Source: CADEEN01 sp963706685 (GTDB lineage Bacteria; Pseudomonadota; Gammaproteobacteria; Burkholderiales; Burkholderiaceae_C). Taken from it: DNA of 64,000 nucleotides. The notes below the pieces were generated by a model. It worked only from the letters and a program-made list of their open reading frames with translations, was not told where the DNA came from and ran no database searches. The stretch is taken from the NCBI GenBank assembly GCA_963706685.1, contig CAVPMY010000019.1, positions 1 through 64,000 on the forward strand, given 5' to 3'. This document shows, one piece after another, positions 20,077 to 28,847 of this stretch. The number at the start of each line of letters is the position of its first letter. Positions within the stretch are counted from its first letter, which is position 1. Made by a program: the position numbers and the translations under genes.

Positions 20077-20135
20077 CGCGCGGCGCTTGGCTACCATGGC
20101 GGCACGCGCCGGGCCTTTCGGCAGGCGCGTGCGCG

Positions 20136-20789
20136 ATGGCACCACAAAACAAGCCCGATCCCCAAGAACTCACCAACGCGTTGCCGCCGGCGCTGCAGGC
20201 GCTGGCCGCGCGCGGCACGCAGCGCAGCTATCGCAAGGGCACGCTCATCATCGAAGAAGGCACGCAGGGCGACACGCTGTACGTGCTGTTGGCCGGACGT
20301 GTCAAGGCCTTTTCCAGCGACGCGCGCGGGCGCGAGGTGGTCTATGGGGTGTACGGGCCCGGCGACTACTTTGGCGAGATGAGCCTGGACGGCGGTCCGC
20401 GTTCGGCCAGCGTGATCGCCGACACGGCATGCACCTGCGCCGTGCTGACGCGGCAGACGCTGCGCGAACACATTCAGGCCGAACCGGAATTTGCCTTCGA
20501 GCTGATCGCCCGCGTCGCGCGCCGCGCCCGGCTGGCCACGCAAAGCGCGCGCAGCATGGCGCTGCTGGACGTCTACGGGCGTGTCGTTCAGCTGCTCGAA
20601 GCGTTGGCCGTGTCGCAGTCCGACGGCACGCGGCTGATCGCCGAGCGCTTGACGCATGCCGAGATCGCGTCGCGCGTGGGCTGTTCGCGAGAAATGGTCA
20701 GCCGCTTGATGAAGGACCTCGAGGCCGGTGGCTATCTGCAAGCCGATAGTGGGTTGCGGCTGCTGCGCAATCTGCCGGCGCGGTGGTAG
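20136..20789 (+). CDS. Crp/Fnr-family transcriptional regulator
   Basis: A 217-residue regulator with an N-terminal cyclic-nucleotide-binding fold (GTLIIEEGTQGDTLYVLLAG, then VYGPGDYFGEMSLDGGPRSA) and a C-terminal HTH (LTHAEIASRVGCSREMVSRL). The PGDYFGEMSLDGGPRSA segment keeps the glutamate and arginine of cAMP-binding Crp proteins, so binding of a cyclic nucleotide is possible; there are no Fnr-type N-terminal cysteines. Interestingly the neighbouring opposite-strand block starts with a nucleotide cyclase, though its gene is 3 kb away. It converges on the subtilase gene with a four-base gap. Confidence 0.88.
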   Translation: MAPQNKPDPQELTNALPPALQALAARGTQRSYRKGTLIIEEGTQGDTLYVLLAGRVKAFSSDARGREVVYGVYGPGDYFGEMSLDGGPRSASVIADTACTCAVLTRQTLREHIQAEPEFAFELIARVARRARLATQSARSMALLDVYGRVVQLLEALAVSQSDGTRLIAERLTHAEIASRVGCSREMVSRLMKDLEAGGYLQADSGLRLLRNLPARW

Positions 20790-20793
20790 GCCT

Positions 20794-22638
20794 TCATGCG
20801 ATGAATCCGCTGCCGCGACGTCTGTCGTCGTTGACGTGCACAGGGTCGCGCACCGGACGCGTACGCGCTTGCGCAAGCAATGCAGCTCTGATCTGTTCCA
20901 ACGACTGGCCTAGGGTCTGCTCTGACAGCCAGCGCGCGATCCAGCGCGTCACCTGTGGCGCGGCCACGCTGGTTCCTCGCATGCGAAAGGTGTAGGCGCT
21001 GCGCGTGCCAGCCGCACAAATCCCGGGTAGCCATGCCGTCTCGTCTCCCAGCGCGACGACGTCCGGACCCCGGCGTGTGCCAAATGTAGGTCCGCTGCCG
21101 CTGTAGTCGCACATGGTGGGATTCGAGGCATCGAGGCATGCTCCTACCACGATCGGGCATGGCCCGTTGGCGATGCTGTTGAGCGTGGCGGTGCGATCGT
21201 TCGGCCGCGCATCCGACCCCAGCACGTCGACGAACATCGCTTGCCAGGCCTGCGGGTGGCCGGAACCGCGTACTGGCTCGTCGCGTTCGATCCATGCATC
21301 GATGCGCAATGGCCCTGCAGCGGGCGCGCGGTTTTCAGCGAACAGCCTCCAGCGACCGACGAGTGCTCGGTGCGCGCCGCCATCACTCTTGACAACAGGC
21401 TTGATGCAAAGCTGGGCCTGCGACCGCGATCCGCCATTGCGTGTCGGAATCACCAATTCGGCCAGCAGCTCACCGGACGCACTTTTGAGCCTTGGCTCGT
21501 TTTGGTCCAGCAACGCACCGTCTGGCGCCCACACCCGGAAGCTCGCGTCGGCATCCGTCGCGGTCCACAGGTCGACGAAGCTGTGAGTCGGATCATCGCC
21601 ACGCACGTCAACGATGAACTCAGCGGGCGCGCCAGGAGAGGCGCTCGCGCTGGCGTGGCAAGCGGCCTCGAAGCCGTTGCCTGCCGGCAAGACGATGGCA
21701 AAGTTCCTCGGCCGCAGTGCGTGCAGGTGCTCGATGAACTGCTCGATCGCCTGTGTGCCATCGTGCGGCCCGGCCAGCGCGCCGTAGCTCAGATTGACTA
21801 CGAGATTGGCGTCGAGCTCGACGCGCTCATGCACATAGCGCAGTGCGTCGACGACATTCACGGCCAACCAATGCCCGCTGGTATCTCCGACCATTTCCTC
21901 GGGCAATTGAACGAAGACGATTTGCGGCTCTCTCGGCGTCTGTTCGGCATGCGGATCGGCGCCGGCCGCGAGGTCGAGCACATGGGTGCCATGTGCGTCG
22001 AGTCGTTCCATGTCGCGATGGTCCGCCAGACGGTATAGCTGGTCCTCGTCGATTGCGCCCCCGCTGCGAATGCCTTCGAACAGCTGTCGCAATCCAGCGG
22101 CGTCGATCTCGCGGCCATACCCGAACTCCGGCACGTGTTGCCACAACGGCAGCGCAACCCGGTCGTCACCGCGACCCTGGTCCCACAGCATCTTGATGCG
22201 GGGCTGCCAGGCGCCGCTTGCGTCGCGAAAGCGGAATCGTTCGTGCGCGAAGGCGCAGCAGTCGTCGATCACCGCGACGACGGTCCCTCGCAACTTCGGG
22301 CGCGGAGCGCTTTTGGACACGCTCCGAAACGGCACTGATGGCGCCGAGCGTGCGCGTCCTGAGGCGATGCGCTCGACCCACGCGCTCGACGCGCCACGCT
22401 GCAACTCGCTCATCTCGTCGAGCGAGCGCACGCGTACCGTTGCAAAAAGCTCACTCGTCTGGTACGCCGCGGGCGCGATCTGGTCGAGCAGCGATCCCGG
22501 TTGCCGCCAGCCGGACTTCAAGCCAAGCAACAGCGGCAATGGATGTTGCGCAGTGGGCGCGGGAGCGCTGTGCAGGTCCCACTCGACGACCGCGTCGAGC
22601 GTCGGCACGGGTGTAGCGGCATCGTTGGCGCGATTCAC
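20794..22638 (-). CDS. Subtilisin-like (S8) serine protease without signal peptide
   Basis: A 614-residue subtilase. The catalytic triad is visible: Asp125 in VVAVIDDCCAF, His216 in DAHGTHVLDLAAG, Ser557 in MRGTSVAAPQV; the oxyanion Asn321 lies in VLPAGNGFEA. About 120 residues precede the catalytic domain and about 240 residues lie between the Asn and Ser motifs, including a beta-rich insertion (residues about 340-480) typical of large intracellular subtilases. I see no signal peptide, so it may act in the cytoplasm or be exported by an unknown route. It is the last of three same-strand genes after the cyclase and the PAP2-fold gene, with a 15-base gap to the latter, so co-expression is likely. 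Substrate unknown. Confidence 0.88.
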   Translation of the reverse strand: MNRANDAATPVPTLDAVVEWDLHSAPAPTAQHPLPLLLGLKSGWRQPGSLLDQIAPAAYQTSELFATVRVRSLDEMSELQRGASSAWVERIASGRARSAPSVPFRSVSKSAPRPKLRGTVVAVIDDCCAFAHERFRFRDASGAWQPRIKMLWDQGRGDDRVALPLWQHVPEFGYGREIDAAGLRQLFEGIRSGGAIDEDQLYRLADHRDMERLDAHGTHVLDLAAGADPHAEQTPREPQIVFVQLPEEMVGDTSGHWLAVNVVDALRYVHERVELDANLVVNLSYGALAGPHDGTQAIEQFIEHLHALRPRNFAIVLPAGNGFEAACHASASASPGAPAEFIVDVRGDDPTHSFVDLWTATDADASFRVWAPDGALLDQNEPRLKSASGELLAELVIPTRNGGSRSQAQLCIKPVVKSDGGAHRALVGRWRLFAENRAPAAGPLRIDAWIERDEPVRGSGHPQAWQAMFVDVLGSDARPNDRTATLNSIANGPCPIVVGACLDASNPTMCDYSGSGPTFGTRRGPDVVALGDETAWLPGICAAGTRSAYTFRMRGTSVAAPQVTRWIARWLSEQTLGQSLEQIRAALLAQARTRPVRDPVHVNDDRRRGSGFIA

Positions 22639-22653
22639 GACGGGCTTTCGACA

Positions 22654-23775
22654 TCAGGCATGCAACCACTCCGCCTGCGCGAGTCTCCACAGCTCGGCCA
22701 ACAGCGGCTCCGCCTTGAACTGACCAGTTCCGCCAGTCACCGGCGACAACGTCGCGGTATCGTCGAATCTGGCGTCCTGCGGATGTTGTGGTGGCATGTA
22801 GCGTCGTTCGGCCCAGTCGTCCGATCCCCCCGTGGCGCGGGCGATGAAGTACTCGGCCAGCGTTGTACCCAGCAGTCGGCCGGCCTGCGAATCGACAGGA
22901 AAGTGGACGCCAGCAATCTCTCGATTGCGCGCAATGTTGCTGGCCACCTTGTTGAGGTACAGCGCGACCGTGCTGTCATCGCCCTGCCCTGCGATCTCGC
23001 GCAGGATGCGCGTGACGAGGTAGGACTCCGTTGCGTGGCCGCTCGGGAAGCTGGCGTGCCCGGGCGTGTCGATGATCGGCAGTACCAGCGGCGAGTAGGC
23101 GGCCGGCCGTGGGCAGGCAAACTCGTGCTTGAGCCGGTAGTACATCGCCGAGGCCATCTGAAGCGCGCAGCCGATCAACTCAACCGTGCGCGGATGCCGC
23201 TCGGGCTGCAGGCTCACTGGCGCAGCCCAGAGCTGCCACGGCAGCCCGGTCTGCGAAAGAATCTCTTCGAAACGCGCGTCGCGAATCTTGGTGTCGTCCA
23301 GGACCAGCCGCGTCTGCTGAGCGAACGCCGCTTCGCCCGGCCGCGTGATCGATAGCAGCGACATTGCGGCGGCTTCGGCAGCGCTGCGATGGCTGATCGT
23401 CACGGTCTCGCCTGCCGGGGCGACATGCATCGAGGACAACAGCACCTGCGTGAGCGTGGCGGCTCGAACATGTGGCGCCCAGCGCATCAGTGCCGACGCT
23501 TCGCCGGTCGCGGGGTAGCGCGTGCGCAGCGCTGGCCCGCCCGACACGCCTGCCTTGCCTTGCGCCCACGCCGGCCTGTCCTCCCAGGCAGGCATGACTT
23601 GGCCGCCGCGAGTCTTGATCTGCACACGCGCCATCAACGCAGCGTCCGGCGCCGCCGCAAAGTTGCCGCCCGACGATCCAGACCACCCCGACCAGCCGCT
23701 CCATCCGGACCAACCGCTCCAGCCGGACCAGCCCGACCAACCACTCCAGCCCGACCAACCGCTGAAAGCGCTCAT
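22654..23775 (-). CDS. Vanadium-haloperoxidase/PAP2-fold enzyme with N-terminal (Gly-Trp-Ser)9 repeat
   Basis: A 373-residue protein of the PAP2/vanadium chloroperoxidase superfamily. The vanadate/phosphate-binding residues are complete: K216 and R223-P224 in KHEFACPRP, S245-G246-H247 in FPSGHATE, R285 and H291 in REIAGVHFPVD. It could be a haloperoxidase or an acid phosphatase; the motifs do not decide. There are no clear membrane helices or signal peptide. The N-terminus is unusual: after MSAFS come nine perfect Gly-Trp-Ser triplets (residues 6-32), then GSSGGN. The start at 23775 follows a GAGCC-type weak ribosome site. It lies 49 bases downstream of the cyclase gene and 15 bases upstream of the subtilase gene, all on one strand. 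Confidence 0.85.
   Translation of the reverse strand: MSAFSGWSGWSGWSGWSGWSGWSGWSGWSGWSGSSGGNFAAAPDAALMARVQIKTRGGQVMPAWEDRPAWAQGKAGVSGGPALRTRYPATGEASALMRWAPHVRAATLTQVLLSSMHVAPAGETVTISHRSAAEAAAMSLLSITRPGEAAFAQQTRLVLDDTKIRDARFEEILSQTGLPWQLWAAPVSLQPERHPRTVELIGCALQMASAMYYRLKHEFACPRPAAYSPLVLPIIDTPGHASFPSGHATESYLVTRILREIAGQGDDSTVALYLNKVASNIARNREIAGVHFPVDSQAGRLLGTTLAEYFIARATGGSDDWAERRYMPPQHPQDARFDDTATLSPVTGGTGQFKAEPLLAELWRLAQAEWLHA
23680..23760 (-). repeat. Tandem 9-base repeats encoding (Gly-Trp-Ser)9
   Basis: Nine consecutive nine-base units each encode Gly-Trp-Ser. The Trp codon is fixed by necessity, but Gly varies among GGT, GGC, GGA, GGG and Ser among TCG, TCC, TCT, AGT and AGC. The peptide is therefore more uniform than the DNA, suggesting selection on the protein sequence rather than recent replication slippage. 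Confidence 0.9.
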
Positions 23776-23824
23776 GCTCGGCTCCTTGATGCTGCCGGCC
23801 ACGATCCGGCGTGCGTGTTGAAGG

Positions 23825-25585
23825 TCATTCGGGAACGCCCGCTTCTCGCAGTGCCTGCGCGAAGCGTCGGCCGACGTCGAAGTCAGCGCCAGGTGCGCGC
23901 GCGAGGAAATGCCGCACCGTGAAATCGGGCTCCAGAGCAAGCAGCCGAGCTACCGTGGAACGGGCAGTATCGACTTGCCCGGACAGGGTCTGGGAGATCG
24001 CCAATGTGCGCAGCGTTGATGTGTGGAGGCAGTTGACGCTGAGCGACCGCTCGGCGAGTTCGATCGCACGGTCATAACGGCCTGCCGTCGCCGCCGCCCC
24101 AGCGCCGAGAGAGTCGTAGTAATACTTCATCGGATCCAGCGGCGACAACGCCAACGCTCGTTCCGTATCGGCCACTCCGGCCTCGGCTTGCCCACGAAAG
24201 GCGTGCAGCATGCCCTTGTGCAGCCAGGCCAGCGAGTCGTTAGGGTTCGCCGCGACCGCTTGCTCGTAGAGGCTGGCGGCTTCATCGAGCCGGCGCAGGA
24301 AGTGCACGTGGACCAGTGCGTCCATGGTCAAGGCCAGCGAATCCTGCGGGTCGGCATCGAGTGCGCGCTGCGCACAATCGCGGGCGCGACCGGCGGTCTC
24401 GAGGACGTTCGACACCCAGCCTTGCTGCGCTCTCAGCACGTGCCACTTCGCAAGCCAGGCCTGTGGACTCGGGTGGCGCGGCGCGCGTTCGGCGCTTGCC
24501 TGAAGCAAGTCGTGCGCCCGGTCGAAGTCGCGCCGGCCCATGCGATGCAGCAGCGTGATGCCACCAAAAAGCAAGGCGTAGGTTTCCAGCGAAGGCAGTT
24601 CGCTGCCACGTACGCGCTGCATCACATGAGACAAGATGGCTTGTGTCGTGGTCTCGATCAACGCGCCCACCAGAGGACATTGCCAGGCCAACAGGCCACT
24701 GATCGAGGCCATGCCGCTGTGTGCCCAGATCACTGCGCCGGAGTGAGCGTCGGCAAGTTCGGCCACTGCGGTGAATCGCTCGCCGTCATGGACCACGCGG
24801 CCTGACAGCACGTAGTCGGCGTGCAGCTTGCTGCGGGCGACGTGCAGCGCGTCGGCGCGGCCGCGCAACGCCAAGCTCGACAGCCGGGAGATGACGTTCA
24901 GTGCCGTGGAATGAGCCAGACCTGCTGTCACGGCTTCGGTGAACAGGTCGGCACAGACCGCAGCCTCGGCGGTGGCATCAAAGGGCAGGACGGCGATCGT
25001 CGGCCGCAGATCGCCGGCTGCCGGGAACGACGCCGGTTCGGCATCGCCGTCGGGCGCGGCAACACGAAACGCGCGTACCGGCTCGGGCAGGTGCTTGACA
25101 TAGCACTCGCCCAAATCATGCACGCGCACGTCCACGCCTGGCACAAGGCCCTCGCGAATGTCAGCGGAAACGACGATTTCACCCGGCCGAGCCAGCGTAG
25201 TCAGTCGCGCGGCAAGATTGACGCCAGCGCCATAGACGTCGAATTCATCGACAACGACATCGCCGACGTTGGCACCGATTCGCAACGGCAATGGGTCGTG
25301 ATCGCGAACCATGTGCAGCAGTTGCAGCGCCGCCGCCATCGCCTGCGGTGCACCACTGAACTCCAGCAACATGCCGTCCCCCAGACTCTTCACCATCCGC
25401 CCCCCATGTTTGGGCAGCACCTCGGTGCGCACTTCGTGGACGAATCGCCGCCAGCGGTCGATGAAGCCGGCCTCGTCTTCCTGCATCAGCCGCACCGACT
25501 CGACCACGTCCACGACGAGGATCGCGCGTCGAGCCCGGGTCAGTTCGGGCAGCGGCCAAGGGTCCGTCGGCGTGGGTGAGGACAT
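23825..25585 (-). CDS. Class III adenylate/guanylate cyclase with TolB-like and TPR domains
   Basis: A 586-residue soluble protein in three parts. Residues about 18-175 form a class III cyclase homology domain with both metal-binding aspartates (D26 in LVVDVVES, D70 in KSLGDGMLLEF), the adenine-specifying pair K66 and D116 (in DEFDVYGAG) and the transition-state pair N123 and R127 (GVNLAARL), so it should make cAMP. Residues about 190-330 begin PTIAVLPFDA and resemble the TolB N-terminal-like domain often placed between cyclase and TPRs. Residues about 340-560 are TPR-like repeats (AASLYEQAVAANPNDSLAWL). It is first of the three-gene block; a terminator separates it from the upstream M48 gene. 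Confidence 0.9.
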   Translation of the reverse strand: MSSPTPTDPWPLPELTRARRAILVVDVVESVRLMQEDEAGFIDRWRRFVHEVRTEVLPKHGGRMVKSLGDGMLLEFSGAPQAMAAALQLLHMVRDHDPLPLRIGANVGDVVVDEFDVYGAGVNLAARLTTLARPGEIVVSADIREGLVPGVDVRVHDLGECYVKHLPEPVRAFRVAAPDGDAEPASFPAAGDLRPTIAVLPFDATAEAAVCADLFTEAVTAGLAHSTALNVISRLSSLALRGRADALHVARSKLHADYVLSGRVVHDGERFTAVAELADAHSGAVIWAHSGMASISGLLAWQCPLVGALIETTTQAILSHVMQRVRGSELPSLETYALLFGGITLLHRMGRRDFDRAHDLLQASAERAPRHPSPQAWLAKWHVLRAQQGWVSNVLETAGRARDCAQRALDADPQDSLALTMDALVHVHFLRRLDEAASLYEQAVAANPNDSLAWLHKGMLHAFRGQAEAGVADTERALALSPLDPMKYYYDSLGAGAAATAGRYDRAIELAERSLSVNCLHTSTLRTLAISQTLSGQVDTARSTVARLLALEPDFTVRHFLARAPGADFDVGRRFAQALREAGVPE

Positions 25586-25647
25586 GTTCGAGATGTTTCA
25601 GGATGTGCGCATCCTCATTCTGGTGGACGCGTGCGCCCATCAGCAAG

Positions 25648-25677
25648 CACGAAGCCCCGTCGGGGCGGGGCTTCGTG
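25648..25677 (-). terminator. Strong intrinsic-type hairpin after the M48 protease gene
   Basis: Perfect 12-base arms, CACGAAGCCCCG at 25648-25659 and CGGGGCTTCGTG at 25666-25677, enclose a six-base loop. It lies in the 138-base gap between the M48 protease stop and the start of the downstream cyclase gene, both on the minus strand. There is no long T run on either side, so it may need Rho or act as an mRNA-stabilising hairpin, but it is well placed to separate the two operons. Confidence 0.7.
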
Positions 25678-25723
25678 GTTTGTCGAACTAGGGGTGTGGG
25701 TCGGACAGCGGATCGCCGCGCGC

Positions 25724-26668
25724 CTACGACTTCGCCGGCGGCCCGAACGTCCTGTCCGGCTTGTCCGCCCTGGCGTAGATCGACCTGACCTTGGGCAGCT
25801 TGCGCTCGATGTCCTTGATGCGCGTCGCACCCGCCGGGTGCGTGGACAGGAATTGCGGCGGCGCGCCCTTGGCCGCGGCCATCATCTTCTGCCACAGCGA
25901 CACGCCGGCGGCGGGGTCGAAGCCGGCGCGGGCGGCGAGGTCCATGCCGACGATGTCGGCTTCGCTCTCGTCCTCGCGGGAAAAACGCAGCGTCAGCAGT
26001 TGCGCGCCCATGTTCAACGCGGCGTCGCCGACGTTGCCCAGGCCGAGCAGGGCCGACAGGGCGCCGGCGCCCAGGCGCGTGGCCGCGGTCTTGCCCATGC
26101 GCTCGCGGGCATGCTCGCGCAGCGCATGCGCCATCTCGTGGCCCATGATGGTGGCCACTTCGTCGTCGGTCAGTTGCAGCTGCGACAGGATGCCGGCGAA
26201 GAACGCGATCTTGCCGCCGGGCATGCAGAACGCATTCAGGTCCTTGCTGCCGAGCAGGTTGACCTCCCATTTCCACTGTTTCGCGCGTGCGTTCCAGCCG
26301 TTGGCAAACGGGATCAGGCGCTGCGCGATGTAGCGCAGGCGCTGCACCTGAGGGTTGTTGTCGGGCGCGAGGGCGCGTTTTTGCTGCGCCTCTTTGAGCA
26401 TCTGCGCGTACTGCTGCTGCGCCGCGGCTTCGACCTGCTCGGCCGGCACGAGCTTGGCGAATTTGCTTTCCTTGCCGACGTCGCGCCGCACGCCTTCGTC
26501 GGCGGCGTTGGCTGCGCCTTGCTGTGCCCACGCCGGCAGCGCGGCCGTGGCCAGCAGGCCGGTGAAGAGGCGGCGCGAGCGCAGCAGGTGCATCGGGCAC
26601 GAGCAGGCCACGCTGTGCGGCACGGTCAATGCCGCATCGGTGCGGAACAACGAAACATCAGCCGTCAT
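25724..26668 (-). CDS. M48-family zinc metalloprotease (BepA/YfgC or LoiP-like), exported
   Basis: A periplasmic or membrane-attached metallopeptidase of about 314 residues. The zinc site is HEMAH in IMGHEMAHALREHARER, with the third ligand in DESEADIVGMDLAARAGFDP. Family members such as BepA and LoiP take part in outer-membrane protein quality control. Start: the ATG at 26668 lies two bases after the AmpG-like stop and has GAGGGA upstream, implying coupling; an internal ATG at 26593 would place a classical signal peptide (LFTGLLATAALPAWAQQ) near the N-terminus. The mature protein is the same for both. No C-terminal TPRs are present, unlike BepA. Confidence 0.88.
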   Translation of the reverse strand: MTADVSLFRTDAALTVPHSVACSCPMHLLRSRRLFTGLLATAALPAWAQQGAANAADEGVRRDVGKESKFAKLVPAEQVEAAAQQQYAQMLKEAQQKRALAPDNNPQVQRLRYIAQRLIPFANGWNARAKQWKWEVNLLGSKDLNAFCMPGGKIAFFAGILSQLQLTDDEVATIMGHEMAHALREHARERMGKTAATRLGAGALSALLGLGNVGDAALNMGAQLLTLRFSREDESEADIVGMDLAARAGFDPAAGVSLWQKMMAAAKGAPPQFLSTHPAGATRIKDIERKLPKVRSIYARADKPDRTFGPPAKS

Positions 26669-26670
26669 GC

Positions 26671-28278
26671 TCACGATCCCTCTGCCGGAATGGTCGATGG
26701 ATTGTGGTCCAGCGCGCGCACGCTTGCCCGCAGCCACCACAACAGCACCAACGCCGGCAGGGCGGCCAGGGTGGACACGATGAAAAAGCTCGGCCAGCCG
26801 ATGCTCTCGGCCAGCACGCCGGCCAGCGGCCCGACCCAGACGCGGCCGATCGACGCAAACGCCGACAGCAGCGCGAACTGCGTGGCCGTGAAGCGCTGGT
26901 TGGTCAGGCTCATCAGGAAGGCGACGAAGGCCGCCGTGCCCATGCCGCCGGTGAGGTTTTCCACCGCCACCGCCATCAGCAGCGCGCCGTCCACCGGTGT
27001 CGGCGCGGCCAGTTGCACGAAGCCCCAGTCGAAGGCCGGGATGGTCAGCGCGCCGAGCGTGCCCTTGCCGCCCACGGCGAGCCACCAGAAGGCCAGGTTG
27101 CTCAGCAGTTGGCCAACGCCGAAGAGCATCAGCGAGCGCCACAGGCCGAGCTTGATCATCAGCGCGCCGCCGATCAGCGCGCCGGCGATCGTCAGCCACA
27201 GGCCGAGCACCTTGTTGACCACGCCGACTTCGGCCGGCGAATAGGCCATCGCCTTGAGCAGGAACGGCGTCAGCAGCGAGCCGGCAAATGCATCGCCCAA
27301 CTTGTAGAACACGATCAGCACCAGGAACGCCGCCGCGCCCTGGGTGCTGAAGTAGTTCGACAGCCCCGACAGCAGCGTCTCGAACTTGGCGCGCCGTGCG
27401 GCGAAAGCCGCCAGCGGCAGCGTGATCGCGATGCCGGCCAGCAGCGCGGCCAGATCGGCCCAGCGGCCCTGCAGGCTGTCGCTCAGCGTGCTGCCCTGCC
27501 ACAGCGGTGCCAGCAGCGAATGCATCGCCGGCGCGACGAGGCGGTCGGTGACGAGGTAGCCCAGTGCCACTGCGGCAATCACGGCGACGAAGCCGATCAG
27601 GTCGTTTCTGGCGCTGCTCGGCGGCGCGCTGTGCGGCGCCGCTGCGTACCTGAGCCGGGGCAGCACGGTCGCTGAAAGCACCGCCGCGCCGACCATCAGC
27701 CAGGCCATGAAGCGGTAAACCTCGGGCCAGCTCCAGCCGCTGCCCTGTTGTGCATCGGTCCAGATCAGCGCGATGCCGCCCGACAGGATCATCGCCAGGC
27801 GGTAGCCGGCGATGTTCAGCGACGCGCCGATGCCGCGCTCGGCGGCAGGCAGCATGTCGGTGCGGTAGGCGTCGATGACCACGTCTTGCGATGCCGAGAT
27901 GAAGGCCACCGCCACGGCCATCAGCGCAAAGGCCTGCGTCGCGCCCGTCGGCGACACGCCGGACATCGCCAACAGCGCCACGGCCAAGGCGAGTTGCGTC
28001 AGCACCAGCCAGCCGCGCCGCCGGCCGAGCCACGGCAGGTCGAAGCGGTCCATCAGCGGCGCCCACAGGAACTTGAAGGTGTAGGGCAGGCCGACCAGCG
28101 AGAGAAATCCGATGGTGGCCACGTCGAGCCCTTCCATCGACAGCCAGGCCTGCATCGCCTGACCGGTCAGCGCCAGCGGCAGACCGGACGCGAAGCCGAG
28201 CACGACGACGACGAAGGCGCGGTGCCAGACGGCAAAGCGGTGCGTGCTCGCCAGCGCGGCGGTTTCCATCGAGGGCAT
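26671..28278 (-). CDS. AmpG-like muropeptide permease (MFS)
   Basis: Major-facilitator transporter of 535 residues with about 12-14 hydrophobic helices. The N-terminal half carries features typical of AmpG: FASGLPLALTGQAMQAWLS, YTFKFLWAPLMDRF and ASQDVVIDAYRTDML. AmpG proteins import anhydromuropeptides from the periplasm for cell-wall recycling and, in some bacteria, beta-lactamase induction. The M48 protease follows two bases after its stop, so the two are probably translated together. A GNAT acetyltransferase is divergent 53 bases away. Confidence 0.88.
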   Translation of the reverse strand: MPSMETAALASTHRFAVWHRAFVVVVLGFASGLPLALTGQAMQAWLSMEGLDVATIGFLSLVGLPYTFKFLWAPLMDRFDLPWLGRRRGWLVLTQLALAVALLAMSGVSPTGATQAFALMAVAVAFISASQDVVIDAYRTDMLPAAERGIGASLNIAGYRLAMILSGGIALIWTDAQQGSGWSWPEVYRFMAWLMVGAAVLSATVLPRLRYAAAPHSAPPSSARNDLIGFVAVIAAVALGYLVTDRLVAPAMHSLLAPLWQGSTLSDSLQGRWADLAALLAGIAITLPLAAFAARRAKFETLLSGLSNYFSTQGAAAFLVLIVFYKLGDAFAGSLLTPFLLKAMAYSPAEVGVVNKVLGLWLTIAGALIGGALMIKLGLWRSLMLFGVGQLLSNLAFWWLAVGGKGTLGALTIPAFDWGFVQLAAPTPVDGALLMAVAVENLTGGMGTAAFVAFLMSLTNQRFTATQFALLSAFASIGRVWVGPLAGVLAESIGWPSFFIVSTLAALPALVLLWWLRASVRALDHNPSTIPAEGS

Positions 28279-28331
28279 CGAGGCATTCTAGGCAGCGCAT
28301 CCGCGCACAAGGTGCGACACACTGCGCACCC

Positions 28332-28847
28332 ATGCACACGCTGCACACGCCGCGCCTGACGCTCGAACCGCTGGTGGTTGCGCATGCCGATGCGCTGCAT
28401 CCGCTGCTGTGCGATCCGTGCCAGCTCGAGTACCTCGACGAAGGCCCGCCGGCGTCGCTCGAGGCCTTGCGCGAGCGCTACCGCCTGCTCGAGTCACGCC
28501 GTTCGGCCGACGGCCGCGAACATTGGCTCAACTGGGCGCTGCTGCCGCTGGGCGGCGATGGCCATGCCATCGGCTTCGTCCAGGCCACGGTGCAGGAAGA
28601 CCGACGTGCCTGGGTGGCGTACCAAGTGGCCACGGCGCGCTGGGGCCAAGGCCTTGCCACCGAGGCCACGCGCGCGATGGTCGAACACCTGATCGCGCAC
28701 TACCGCGTCACGCAGTGCATGGCCACGGTGGACCAGCGAAATGAACGCTCCTGGCGGCTGCTCGAACGACTGGGTTTTTCCTGCGCCGACGCCACGCAGG
28801 CCGCGGCGATGGACGTGCAAGCCGGTGACTGGCTGTACCTGCGCTAA
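28332..28847 (+). CDS. GNAT-family N-acetyltransferase (RimJ/RimL-like)
   Basis: A 171-residue acetyltransferase. It opens TLHTPRLTLEPLVVAHADAL, the usual start of RimJ/RimL-type enzymes, and shows the acetyl-CoA loop VATARWGQGLATEATRAMVE, where the QGLATE segment corresponds to the Q/RxxGxG/A motif, and the NERSWRLLERLGF ending. Substrate could be a ribosomal or other protein N-terminus or a small molecule. It converges with the anti-sigma gene, overlapping by four bases tail to tail. Confidence 0.88.
   Translation: MHTLHTPRLTLEPLVVAHADALHPLLCDPCQLEYLDEGPPASLEALRERYRLLESRRSADGREHWLNWALLPLGGDGHAIGFVQATVQEDRRAWVAYQVATARWGQGLATEATRAMVEHLIAHYRVTQCMATVDQRNERSWRLLERLGFSCADATQAAAMDVQAGDWLYLR

Noticed and set aside
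23680..23760. GWS tandem repeat as a CRISPR-like or slippage-generated DNA repeat
   Set aside because: The nine-base units have no spacers and differ in codons; the repeat is a protein-level feature.
25724..28348. 874-codon minus-strand frame that seems to fuse a long N-terminus to the M48 protease
   Set aside because: The upstream part is the out-of-frame reading of the AmpG-like gene, which has clear transporter sequence in its own frame.
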